From Vibrio owensii CAIM 1854 = LMG 25443 (GTDB lineage: Bacteria > Pseudomonadota > Gammaproteobacteria > Enterobacterales > Vibrionaceae): a DNA stretch of 64,000 nt. The DNA lies in assembly GCF_000817815.1 (NCBI RefSeq), contig NZ_JPRD01000011.1, forward strand, positions 248,001 to 312,000. The letters are read 5' to 3'. Below are positions 35,180-42,867 of the stretch, in pieces. Made by a program: the position numbers and the translations under genes. The notes below the pieces were generated by a model, which saw only the letters and a program-made list of their open reading frames with translations, searched no databases and was not told the origin of the DNA. Positions within the stretch are counted from its first letter, which is position 1; each line of letters opens with the position of its first letter.

Positions 35180-35780
35180 TAGCCTGAGTATCAAAATCAT
35201 TAAGTGGCCATTGGCACAAAGCGCAAAACTCATTGATAGATGTGGCGTGACAGCTAACCAAACCACCTTGTTTGGCTTCGCCCTTGGCTGTTTTGCCTTA
35301 CCTGCATTGATGGCAGAGCAATACACGCTTGCATTGGCGTTTATTCTACTGAATCGAATCTGTGATGGATTGGATGGTGCTTTAGCGAGGATTCAAGGCA
35401 TCACCGATGCGGGCGGCTTCCTTGATATAAGCTTAGATTTCTTGTTCTATTCTCTGATTCCATTTGGCTTTGTACTAGCAAACCCAGAACAAAACGCTGT
35501 CGCGGGCGCGTTCTTGATCTTCTCGTTTATTGGTACAGGAAGCAGCTTCTTAGCATTTGCGATCATGGCGGGTAAACGTGGTATCGATAACCCTGTCTAC
35601 AAGCACAAATCTCTGTACTACATGAGCGGCCTGACAGAAGGCACAGAGACCATAGGTTGCTTCGTGCTGTTCTGTTTGTTCCCGCAACATTTTGCCGTGA
35701 TTGCGTACATCTTTGGTGCAGCATGTTGGTTTACTACTTTTACGCGTATTTACTCCGGGTTTCATACGCTGAAACCGTAA
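35172..35780 (+). CDS. ynjF: CDP-alcohol phosphatidyltransferase, YnjF type
   Basis: This 202-residue membrane enzyme has the family signature as CDGLDGALARIQG followed by DAGGFLDISLD, with the conserved Asp residues in D-x2-DG-x2-AR-x8-G-x3-D-x3-D form all present. About six helices follow. Such enzymes join a CDP-activated lipid to an alcohol at the inner membrane; the alcohol for YnjF is unknown. E. coli ynjF also lies close to ynjBCD and ynjE. The overlap with ynjD suggests the importer and the lipid enzyme act on linked compounds. Confidence 0.88.
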   Translation: MLDSLSIKIIKWPLAQSAKLIDRCGVTANQTTLFGFALGCFALPALMAEQYTLALAFILLNRICDGLDGALARIQGITDAGGFLDISLDFLFYSLIPFGFVLANPEQNAVAGAFLIFSFIGTGSSFLAFAIMAGKRGIDNPVYKHKSLYYMSGLTEGTETIGCFVLFCLFPQHFAVIAYIFGAACWFTTFTRIYSGFHTLKP

Positions 35781-35793
35781 ACAAAACTTCAAG

Positions 35794-35836
35794 AGAGATT
35801 CCTGATTGCAACGAAGGAATGCAGTCGGGAATCTCT
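35794..35836. repeat. Palindrome after ynjF, likely terminator; one of a repeat family
   Basis: AGAGATTCCTGA (35794-35805) pairs with TCGGGAATCTCT (35825-35836) with one G-T pair, around a 19-base loop that itself has a TGCA...TGCA pair. It lies between convergent genes. There is no good T-run. Its GGGAATCTCT end also occurs at 38074-38083. Confidence 0.6.
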
Positions 35837-35849
35837 ATTCCATCATCCC

Positions 35850-36002
35850 TCAATAAAGCATCCCACTCACCACCAGCGTCACCACAATTCCAGAGACAAA
35901 ACTCGGAAAATGCCACGTCCGCTGCTTAGCGCGGTAATACTCTTTTTGTAGGTCCTCTTGGTAGCTCTTTATGACCAATTCTTTAATGTAGTTATTATGC
36001 AT
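35850..36002 (-). CDS. Small single-helix membrane peptide (50 residues)
   Basis: A short frame reads leftward from the ATG at 36000-36002 to TGA at 35850-35852. An AGGAGG ribosome binding site lies seven bases before the ATG, as strong as any in the window. The peptide has a charged N-terminal half (MHNNYIKELVIKSYQEDLQ, then KEYYRAKQRTW) and a hydrophobic end (FVSGIVVTLVVSGMLY) that should form one membrane helix. No family is recognised. It converges on ynjF and is divergent from norR. The ribosome binding site lies in a hairpin at 36007-36039. Confidence 0.65.
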   Translation of the reverse strand: MHNNYIKELVIKSYQEDLQKEYYRAKQRTWHFPSFVSGIVVTLVVSGMLY

Positions 36003-36006
36003 ACCC

Positions 36007-36039
36007 TATCCTCCTGACGTGTTTTACAGGTGGAGGATA
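36007..36039 (-). promoter_or_regulatory. Hairpin that hides the ribosome binding site of the 50-residue peptide
   Basis: Read leftward, TATCCTCC pairs perfectly with GGAGGATA over eight bases, around a 17-base loop. The right arm contains the GGAGG used for the peptide gene at 35850-36002. Closing the hairpin would block translation, so it may respond to temperature, a ligand or a small RNA. Confidence 0.6.
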
Positions 36040-36174
36040 AAAGCTCAAGTTAACTTCAGGTCAACGAAAAAAATTCAATTTCGAATAATATTATTTGCGG
36101 AGGCTGAATCTCTCACTCCTAGCTCTTAAGTTCAATCAGTTGCACTTGTTTGTATCACAGTTCTGTTGTGTCAC

Positions 36175-36188
36175 TTGATCGTCGTCAA
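36175..36188. promoter_or_regulatory. FNR-like site ahead of norR
   Basis: TTGATCGTCGTCAA differs from TTGAT-N4-ATCAA at one position. It ends 86 bases before the norR start, in the 270-base region divergent from the small peptide gene. Also in this region is GTTCAAATGAC (36218-36228), a partial NorR-type site. Confidence 0.4.
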
Positions 36189-36274
36189 TGGAACATCAAT
36201 CTCTCACACCTTTCGATGTTCAAATGACATCAACTTGCTAGCATGAGCCCATTCAAGATAACTCTGGGCTTGTT

Positions 36275-37804
36275 ATGACTCCTACTGTCGACCACGTACT
36301 TCTCAATATCGCACTCAATCTGAGCTCAAATCGCTCTCATGAGCAGCAATATCAAAACCTGATTGACGGGGTGGCACAAGTCTTCCCTTGCGATGCAAGC
36401 TGTCTGTTTATCTTTGATGAAGACGGTTTTCTCACGCCAGTCGCAGTAAAAGGTTTGTCGAGCTCAGTACTCGGTCGCCGTTACTTTCCTAAAGCTCACC
36501 CGCGTTTGGATGCCATCATTCATAGTCGCGAGCCTGTTCGCTTTGATGCCGACTGCGCCCTACCCGATCCATTTGACGGAACACTGTTAACCGAAGACCA
36601 ATGTATTGACGTCCATGACTGCATGGGCTTTAGCTTGTACGTTGAGGGGCAGCTTGTCGGCGCATTAACCATGGATGCACTAGCGGTTGGCGCGTTTGAC
36701 CATATCGATCCGGTAGCAATCGAAACATTCGCAGCACTAACGGCGGCAACACTACGTAACATTGCGCAATTAAAAGCCCTTAAAGCGCAGAACCAGAAGC
36801 AAAAGAGCGTCACACAAACCCTGATCCAACAGGCGCGCTCACAACACGGTGACATGGTTGGCTTAAGCCCACAAATCAATCAATTACGAAACAACATTGC
36901 GACCGTTGCTCAATCAGATTACGCAGTATTAGTAACGGGAGAAACGGGGACGGGTAAAGAGCTTGTGGCTCACTCCGTCCATGCTCAATCTCATCGTAAT
37001 GATAAGCCGATGATTTACGTAAACTGCGCCGCCCTACCCGAAGGTCTGGCGGAGAGCGAACTGTTTGGCCACGTAAAGGGCGCTTTTACCGGAGCCAATA
37101 GTCATCGTGCAGGTAAGTTCGAATTGGCTGATGGCGGTACAATCTTCTTAGATGAAGTGGGTGAATTGCCATTGATTTTACAAGCAAAACTGCTACGAGT
37201 TATCCAGCAAGGTGAGTTGCAACGTGTGGGTAGCGATCAGCATTTGATGGTTAACGTGCGCATCATCGCAGCCACCAACCGACAGTTAGAAAAAGAAGTG
37301 GAAGATGGCACATTCCGTGCGGATTTGTTCCATCGCTTAAACGTATTCCCAATCAAAGTACCACCACTGCGTGCACGTGATGGCGACATTCCAGTTCTTG
37401 CGGGGTATTTGTTAGAAAAAGTACGTCAGCAATTTAACGCACCAAACCTTCACGTTCACCCTAAGGTACTGACTCAACTAGAATCTCTGCCTTGGTATGG
37501 TAACGTTCGAGAACTTGAACACACCTTAACGCGAGCAGCGTTACATGCCATTCAACAAGGCGCGAGCACTATCATGCTCAATCACTTTGATACTTCATTG
37601 GCATTGGATGATGTAAAAAACACATCGCATTACTTGCCGAAAGAGAGTCAGCCAATGCGCGAGCTTGTAGAGAGTTATCAACGAGACTTGATTGAACACG
37701 CTTTGAGCCAAACTGGCGGTGTTTGGGCAAAAGCAGCAGAGTTTTTACAAATGGATCGAGGCAACTTGTATCGCATGGGTAAAAAGCTCGGCATTAGCAA
37801 ATAA
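36275..37804 (+). CDS. norR: Nitric-oxide-responsive sigma-54 activator NorR
   Basis: This 509-residue protein has an N-terminal GAF domain, a central AAA+ domain and a C-terminal helix-turn-helix. The GAF domain keeps the residues that bind non-haem iron in E. coli NorR: Asp98 and Asp101 in LPDPFDG, His114 and Cys116 in VHDCMG, and Asp134. The AAA+ domain has Walker A GETGTGKE and the sigma-54 contact loop GAFTGAN. NO bound at the iron releases the ATPase, which then drives sigma-54 transcription. The nearest likely target is hcp-hcr, with a sigma-54 promoter at 38281. No norVW genes are present here. Confidence 0.93.
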   Translation: MTPTVDHVLLNIALNLSSNRSHEQQYQNLIDGVAQVFPCDASCLFIFDEDGFLTPVAVKGLSSSVLGRRYFPKAHPRLDAIIHSREPVRFDADCALPDPFDGTLLTEDQCIDVHDCMGFSLYVEGQLVGALTMDALAVGAFDHIDPVAIETFAALTAATLRNIAQLKALKAQNQKQKSVTQTLIQQARSQHGDMVGLSPQINQLRNNIATVAQSDYAVLVTGETGTGKELVAHSVHAQSHRNDKPMIYVNCAALPEGLAESELFGHVKGAFTGANSHRAGKFELADGGTIFLDEVGELPLILQAKLLRVIQQGELQRVGSDQHLMVNVRIIAATNRQLEKEVEDGTFRADLFHRLNVFPIKVPPLRARDGDIPVLAGYLLEKVRQQFNAPNLHVHPKVLTQLESLPWYGNVRELEHTLTRAALHAIQQGASTIMLNHFDTSLALDDVKNTSHYLPKESQPMRELVESYQRDLIEHALSQTGGVWAKAAEFLQMDRGNLYRMGKKLGISK

Positions 37805-37860
37805 AGTACCCTACTTCGCTCTTTTTTCTAGAAGGAAAAAGTTACCTCTTGAACAGAGGG

Positions 37861-37893
37861 ATTCCGGATGGCTCACTTAGACTCGTCCGGAAT
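37861..37893. repeat. Palindromic element between norR and hcp
   Basis: ATTCCGGA (37861-37868) pairs perfectly with TCCGGAAT (37886-37893) around 17 bases, 57 bases after norR. No T-run follows. It resembles the other ATTCC...GGAAT palindromes of this window. Confidence 0.5.
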
Positions 37894-38032
37894 GACACCC
37901 AACACCAATATACATTGGCTAACTGCCCCATCTGGTTTCACGCATTTCATTTTCTCTTCCACATTAGTGACAATTAAACAGCTCTAGTCTCCGCCTTCTT
38001 CTGACTCTTTAAACTCACGAAGTTTTCAGCAG

Positions 38033-38083
38033 CCCTATTGCGTCACTCCCGAAATCTACAGAGGCGCGCAATAGGGAATCTCT
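38033..38083. repeat. Palindromic element with GGGAATCTCT end
   Basis: CCCTATTGCG (38033-38042) pairs perfectly with CGCAATAGGG (38067-38076), then AATCTCT follows. The final GGGAATCTCT is the same as in the palindrome at 35794-35836. It lies in the 543-base gap between norR and hcp, in which no credible gene was found. Confidence 0.5.
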
Positions 38084-38192
38084 TTCTCCACACAACTTCA
38101 TTAACTTTTCTCCTGTTTAACAAGTACTTCCACTTTCGATTGTTAAAGCGTTTCTCGCGCGTTGCTTTTCTCATCACATCTGTATTTTCGTT

Positions 38193-38226
38193 GTCATTTG
38201 GACATCATTCGCGTTGTCACAATCAC
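38193..38226. promoter_or_regulatory. Two candidate NorR enhancer sites ahead of hcp
   Basis: GTCATTTGGAC (38193-38203) and GTCACAATCAC (38216-38226) each match GTCA-N3-TGAC with one mismatch and keep the GT-N7-AC core. They are 23 bases apart, about two helical turns, and 57-90 bases ahead of the sigma-54 promoter, a normal place for an enhancer. Confidence 0.5.
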
Positions 38227-38280
38227 ATCAATCACGCACTTCAAAAGCAACAAAATCATTTAAAATCAACAAGATAATGA

Positions 38281-38297
38281 TTGGCACGCATTCTGCT
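38281..38297 (+). promoter_or_regulatory. Sigma-54 promoter of hcp
   Basis: TTGGCACGCATTCTGCT fits the -24/-12 consensus TTGGCACG-N4-TTGCW with one mismatch in the -12 part. The GG (38283-38284) and GC (38295-38296) are the required 10 bases apart. It lies about 50 bases ahead of hcp. Confidence 0.8.
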
Positions 38298-38347
38298 CTA
38301 AAAGGAAAAACAAAACGACTATTACTACAATCACTGGAGAACCCAAT

Positions 38348-40009
38348 ATGTTCTGTATTCAATGTGAACAGACAATCCAAACCCCGGCTGTAAAAGGCTG
38401 TTCTTTCGCACAAGGTATGTGTGGCAAAACTTCAGAGGTATCCGACCTACAAGACGTGTTGGTTTACACTCTGCAAGGGGTTTCTTTTTGGGCAGCACGC
38501 GCGCTTGAATTCAACATCATCAATGATGAAATCAACCAATGGGCTCCAAGAGCATTCTTCTCTACGTTGACTAACGTAAACTTCGATCCTGAGCGTATCC
38601 TTGAGCTAACTTCTCAGGCAGCAACATACAAAGCACTGCTAAAAGACCAAGTCATGTCTGCCGCAACACTTGCTGACGAAGTCGTATTGAACGTTCCTAA
38701 CGTTGCGAACTTCGAACTGCCAAACAGCGCAGAAGAAATCTTAGCATTTGCTCCTCAAGTGGCAGTAAACCGTGGTAAAGACCAAGTACACGAAGACGTT
38801 ATCGGCCTGCGCCTACTTTGCCTGTACGGTCTAAAAGGTGCTGCAGCGTACATGGAGCACGCACGAGTATTAGAGCAAACCAACAATGACATCTTCGCGG
38901 AATACCACGAAATCATGGCTTGGTTAGGCACAGACCCTGAAGACCTAGGTAAGCTATTAGACTGCTCGATGCGCATTGGCCTTATGAACTACAAAGTGAT
39001 GGAAATGCTGGATCATGGTGAAACAGCAACGTTCGGTCACCCAGAGCCAACCACTGTTAACGTTAAGCCAGTGAAAGGCAAATGTATTCTTGTTTCTGGT
39101 CACGACCTTCACGATCTAGAGAAAATCCTGCAACAGACTGAAGGCAAAGGCATTAACGTTTACACCAACGGTGAAATGCTGCCTGCACACGGCTACCCAG
39201 AGCTGAAGAAATACCCTCACCTAGTGGGTAACTACGGTAGCGCTTGGCAGAACCAACAGAAAGAGTTCGCTAACTTCCCTGGCGCGATTGTGATGACATC
39301 AAACTGCCTATTGAACCCGAACGTTGGCCAATACGCAGACCGTCTATTCACACGCAGCATTGTTGGTTGGCCGGGTGTCGCTCACCTAGAAGGTGATGAT
39401 TTTAGCCAAGTCGTTGAATGTGCATTAGCGCAAGAAGGCTTCCAACATGACGAAATCGAACACAACATCACGGTTGGTTTCGGTCGCAACGCACTAATGA
39501 ACGCAGCACCAGCGGTTATCGACCAAGTGAAGCAAGGCAACATCAAACACTTCTTCCTAGTAGGTGGTTGTGATGGTGACAAAGCAGAACGTAGCTACTA
39601 CACCGACTTCACTGCAGAAGCACCAGAAGATACGCTAATCCTAACGCTGGCTTGTGGTAAATACCGCTTCAACAAGAACACATTTGGCGACATCAATGGC
39701 ATCCCTCGCCTATTGGATGTGGGCCAATGTAACGATGCGTACTCAGCAATCCAGCTTGCACTAGCACTTGCGAAAGAGTTCGATTGCGATATCAACGAGC
39801 TCCCTCTGACGCTTGTTCTGTCTTGGTTCGAGCAAAAAGCGATTGTGATCCTACTTACGCTATTCGCTCTTGGTGTGAAAGGCATTTACACGGGTCCAAC
39901 AGCGCCTGCATTCCTGACGCCAAACTTGATTGCGATTATCCAAGAGAAATTCGATATGCGTAGCATTGGTAATGTTCAGGATGATCTTAAAACCATCCTA
40001 GCAGCGTAA
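38348..40009 (+). CDS. hcp: Hybrid cluster protein (NO reductase / S-nitrosylase)
   Basis: At 553 residues it matches E. coli Hcp (550). The N-terminal cluster motif is C-x2-C-x11-C-x6-C (Cys3, Cys6, Cys18, Cys25). The hybrid-cluster ligands are spread through the C-terminal half in segments such as [30 protein letters not shown] and LACGKYRFN. Hcp reduces NO to N2O under anaerobic conditions in E. coli and also takes part in protein S-nitrosylation. A GGAGAA ribosome binding site precedes the ATG. Sigma-54 promoter and NorR-like sites ahead point to control by the upstream norR gene. Confidence 0.97.
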   Translation: MFCIQCEQTIQTPAVKGCSFAQGMCGKTSEVSDLQDVLVYTLQGVSFWAARALEFNIINDEINQWAPRAFFSTLTNVNFDPERILELTSQAATYKALLKDQVMSAATLADEVVLNVPNVANFELPNSAEEILAFAPQVAVNRGKDQVHEDVIGLRLLCLYGLKGAAAYMEHARVLEQTNNDIFAEYHEIMAWLGTDPEDLGKLLDCSMRIGLMNYKVMEMLDHGETATFGHPEPTTVNVKPVKGKCILVSGHDLHDLEKILQQTEGKGINVYTNGEMLPAHGYPELKKYPHLVGNYGSAWQNQQKEFANFPGAIVMTSNCLLNPNVGQYADRLFTRSIVGWPGVAHLEGDDFSQVVECALAQEGFQHDEIEHNITVGFGRNALMNAAPAVIDQVKQGNIKHFFLVGGCDGDKAERSYYTDFTAEAPEDTLILTLACGKYRFNKNTFGDINGIPRLLDVGQCNDAYSAIQLALALAKEFDCDINELPLTLVLSWFEQKAIVILLTLFALGVKGIYTGPTAPAFLTPNLIAIIQEKFDMRSIGNVQDDLKTILAA

Positions 40010-40025
40010 TCACCTTGCTTATCAC

Positions 40026-40050
40026 GCTCCCCCTTAATTGGGGGCGCTTT
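40026..40050 (+). terminator. Hairpin between hcp and hcr (possible attenuator)
   Basis: GCTCCCCC (40026-40033, from the G) pairs with GGGGGCGC (40040-40047) with one mismatch around TTAATT, then TTTTATC follows. It is terminator-like and lies inside the hcp-hcr pair, so it probably makes hcr less abundant than hcp. Confidence 0.6.
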
Positions 40051-40085
40051 TATCTATTGAGTACTCGACAACCAAAGAGATTGTT

Positions 40086-41126
40086 ATGTTTTTTGAATGG
40101 CAAGGCAGTCAACCTGTCACGTTACGCTGTGTAGACAAATACCATGAAACTGCTGATGCAGTGAGCCTCAAGTTGGCAGACCTGTCAGAGTCGCTCTTGT
40201 TTGAATTTAAAGCCGGTCAGTTCATCAACCTTGGCGTTGAAATCGATGGCAAGATGGAGTTTCGTGCTTACTCTCTCAGCTCTCTTTCCGGTGACGACTG
40301 TCTGCAACTAACGATAAAGCGTGTCGAAGGCGGTAAGGTATCCAACTACATCATCGATAAGCTTCTCATTGGCGATACAGTTCAAGCGCTTCCTCCTACG
40401 GGTGATTTCAACTGCATTGACCATCCACCAATCGAGGTCAACGGTAGAAAGAAAGCACTGCTCATTAGTGCGGGCTGTGGCATTACACCTGTATTCGCGA
40501 TGGCAAAAGAATGGCTAGGCAACGACGCTGGTGTTGATATTGAGTTCCTACACATTGCCCGTTCTAAGCCGGAAACCATCTACTTTGATTTACTAGAGAC
40601 CTACCATTCGGTTTATCCAGATTTCAATTTGAAATTGCTGCTAAAAAACCGTGGTGAAACACTATACCCAGAAGGTCGTTTGAATACCGAGTGGTTAAAA
40701 GAACTGGTGCCCGACTTTAAACAGCGCACGGTTTATCTATGCGGTCCAAATCAGTTTATGCTTGATGTCCAAAGCTACTTGAGTGAGCTTGGCTTTGATA
40801 TGGCGAACTTCTTCCAAGAAAGCTTTACTCCTACAGCCAGTGAAGAAGCTGAAGTGTCAGATGAAAAGGCCAGTGTGTCAGTGCCTGATTTTGCTCAAAC
40901 GATCGATGCGCAAAAAGGCCAAGTCCTTGCTGATTTGTTAGAAGGCGCTGGATTACCTTTGATCGTCGCTTGTCGAAGCGGCATTTGTGGCTCTTGTAAG
41001 TGTAAGGTTCGCAAAGGCAGCGTTTCTTCAACCAGCCTCGAGACATTGACCCCAGAAGAAATTGAACAAGGTTACGTACTCGCCTGCTCTTCGACAATTG
41101 AATCCGATCTTGAAGTACAGATTTAA
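40086..41126 (+). CDS. hcr: NADH:hybrid cluster protein reductase
   Basis: This 346-residue protein has an FAD and NAD-binding ferredoxin-reductase module (FRAYSLSS for FAD, ISAGCGITP and YLCGPNQFM for NADH). A C-terminal plant-type 2Fe-2S domain follows, with CRSGICGSCKC and a last Cys in VLACSS. Hcr reduces Hcp with electrons from NADH. I start at MFFEWQ, 48 bases inside the open frame, after AAAGAGATTG. It is 76 bases behind hcp. Confidence 0.94.
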   Translation: MFFEWQGSQPVTLRCVDKYHETADAVSLKLADLSESLLFEFKAGQFINLGVEIDGKMEFRAYSLSSLSGDDCLQLTIKRVEGGKVSNYIIDKLLIGDTVQALPPTGDFNCIDHPPIEVNGRKKALLISAGCGITPVFAMAKEWLGNDAGVDIEFLHIARSKPETIYFDLLETYHSVYPDFNLKLLLKNRGETLYPEGRLNTEWLKELVPDFKQRTVYLCGPNQFMLDVQSYLSELGFDMANFFQESFTPTASEEAEVSDEKASVSVPDFAQTIDAQKGQVLADLLEGAGLPLIVACRSGICGSCKCKVRKGSVSSTSLETLTPEEIEQGYVLACSSTIESDLEVQI

Positions 41127-41134
41127 AAAATCAT

Positions 41135-41160
41135 AATAGCCTACATTTGTAGGCTATTTT
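41135..41160 (+). terminator. Terminator after hcr
   Basis: The perfect 10-base stem AATAGCCTAC / GTAGGCTATT with loop ATTT is followed by TT and an A/T-rich stretch. Confidence 0.8.
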
Positions 41161-41181
41161 AAAATTAATCTAAGTTATTTA

Positions 41182-41577
41182 CTAACAATCCCATTGGCTA
41201 CAAGAACCACCTTTATAATGCACAATGACTTCATCAAATGTCTTACAGTTTCCACTTAAGTTATCTATGAACGTCACTTTATTTCGATTCGTAGCTGCAT
41301 CTTTCAATACACTTAAGATGCCTTTGCCAGGATAACTGTTCATGTTGAAAGCATGATGTGCGGGAATTTTTTCACCTGACGACGTTTTTACCATAATAAC
41401 ATTACCGCCATCTACACCGCCCGGCTGACCATCATTAACCCACCCTAAGTTCAGTGTCGAAATGCGCTCTTTCTCAATACACACAAGCGCGGAGTAACTT
41501 GTCGCTAATGAAGGAGCGGAAAACGAACAAACTAGAGTGATAGCCAACAATTGAAGTGGGAGTTTTTTTATTACCAT
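41182..41577 (-). CDS. Small exported cysteine-containing protein, unrecognised
   Basis: This 131-residue precursor has a clear signal peptide (basic MVIKKL, hydrophobic core, probable cut after SLA at about 25). The mature part has four Cys: one near the start (ALVCIEKER), one in SGNCKTF and two at the end (CSQWDC), which could form two disulfides. The ATG at 41577 has AGAGG eight bases ahead; an in-frame start nine codons upstream is less likely. No family is recognised. The DNA on its 5' side is very AT-rich, unlike its neighbours, so the gene may be acquired. Confidence 0.65.
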   Translation of the reverse strand: MVIKKLPLQLLAITLVCSFSAPSLATSYSALVCIEKERISTLNLGWVNDGQPGGVDGGNVIMVKTSSGEKIPAHHAFNMNSYPGKGILSVLKDAATNRNKVTFIDNLSGNCKTFDEVIVHYKGGSCSQWDC

Positions 41578-41903
41578 GTTATTAACCTCTAAATTTATAA
41601 CCAAACTTCAATTTCTATTAATTAAAAATAGAGAAAAAAGTAAAAGAGATTAATTTAATAACTTAATGATAATCACTAATAAAATTGAAAGTATTTTTCA
41701 GTTTCATTTTAAAATAACGATGAAACGCTCACATTTACATTTAATATTTCAAATGTATGAGCCTTGGTTAAATATAAATACTTAGACACAAATCATAATT
41801 ATTCTAATCATATATGACAAGTGTTATTTAATTTTTATTGAGAAGTCAAAAGTTTTATTTAACTTCTCAATCAAATAAGCCGGTAATGGAAAAGCCATTT
41901 ACC
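41578..41903. other. AT-rich gap upstream of the exported protein gene
   Basis: These 326 bases are about 80% A+T by eye, the lowest GC in the window, and hold no open frame of note. They must include the promoter of the leftward exported-protein gene, and the 3' end of the methyltransferase transcript from the right. A silencer such as H-NS would be expected to bind here. Confidence 0.4.
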
Positions 41904-42836
41904 TTAACTAAACAGTAAAACCTTCAGTGCAGCTTCGCTATCTACATCCATAAACTCTGGCGGGTTATCCAAACGCTCGCGGAATGTTAGCTCTGGCGCT
42001 TCTTCCTTCATGCTTTCAATCAAGAAATCACTGGTCACTGATGGCGAGTTAACACACGCTAACACCTGACCACCTTCTGCCAATAAATCTGGCAAACGGC
42101 GTAGAATCTTTTTGTAGTCTTTGGTTAACGCGAAACTGCCTTTCTGGAATGACGGCGGATCAATGATGATCACATCGTACTGACCCGACTTCTTAATCTT
42201 GCCCCACGACTTAAAGATGTCGTGCCCCATAAAGCTCACTTGGTTGATGTTATGACCATTCAGCTTATGGTTCTCACGGCCTTTAGATAGCGATGCTCTC
42301 GCCATATCCACGTTAACCACTTTATCTGCGCCACCAGCAATTGCAGCAACCGAGAAGCCACACGTGTAAGCAAACAAGTTAAGTACGTTTTTGTGCTTCG
42401 CATTTTCACGAACCCAATCACGACCATAGCGCATATCAAGGAACAGACCGAAGTTTTGGTTACGACCGATGTCTAACTGGTACTTTAAGCCACTTTCTTC
42501 AACCACAGGTCGAGCATCTAGCTCACCCAACAGAACTTCTGAAGGTGCACCGTCAGCGTAACGGTACTGAATCACGATCGTGCGACCTTGTTTCTCTGCC
42601 CAAAGAGCAGATTCAGCTAACGCGTTCAATCCTGCTTTTAATTCGCTAAGAAACGTCTCATCCACTTCTTTAAATAGATTGATGATCAACTGACCTTGTA
42701 ACCAATCACACGTGATTTGCTCTAAACCTTCGAAGCGGCGACCACGACCGTGAAACAGTCGGCGGATTTCATTGGGAGCTTGTGTTAGCTCGGCTTCTAA
42801 ATGCTGAAAAAACAGCGGAAGTTGTGATGCTTGCAT
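41904..42836 (-). CDS. Class I SAM-dependent methyltransferase (COG1092-like)
   Basis: This 310-residue enzyme has the pattern of the RlmI/RlmK-type rRNA methyltransferases but without a PUA domain: FGLFLDMRYGRDWV, the SAM loop VLNLFAYTCGFSVAAIAGGA, motif II VNVDMARASLSKGRENHKLNG, and the catalytic VIIIDPPSFQKGSF. It probably methylates RNA, but the target is unknown. It lies 31 bases behind a pseudouridine synthase gene in the same direction, which supports an RNA-modification role. Confidence 0.87.
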   Translation of the reverse strand: MQASQLPLFFQHLEAELTQAPNEIRRLFHGRGRRFEGLEQITCDWLQGQLIINLFKEVDETFLSELKAGLNALAESALWAEKQGRTIVIQYRYADGAPSEVLLGELDARPVVEESGLKYQLDIGRNQNFGLFLDMRYGRDWVRENAKHKNVLNLFAYTCGFSVAAIAGGADKVVNVDMARASLSKGRENHKLNGHNINQVSFMGHDIFKSWGKIKKSGQYDVIIIDPPSFQKGSFALTKDYKKILRRLPDLLAEGGQVLACVNSPSVTSDFLIESMKEEAPELTFRERLDNPPEFMDVDSEAALKVLLFS

Positions 42837-42867
42837 CGAATTCTCTTATTCGTTTTCTTTGTGATGG

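Noticed and set aside
38038..38277. Rightward 79-codon frame between norR and hcp
   Set aside because: It runs through a palindrome and the NorR-like sites, and its composition is not protein-like.
41182..41577. Resemblance of the exported protein to B subunits of AB5 toxins
   Set aside because: Size, signal peptide and Cys pairs are similar in kind, but no sequence motif aligns and no A-subunit gene is nearby.
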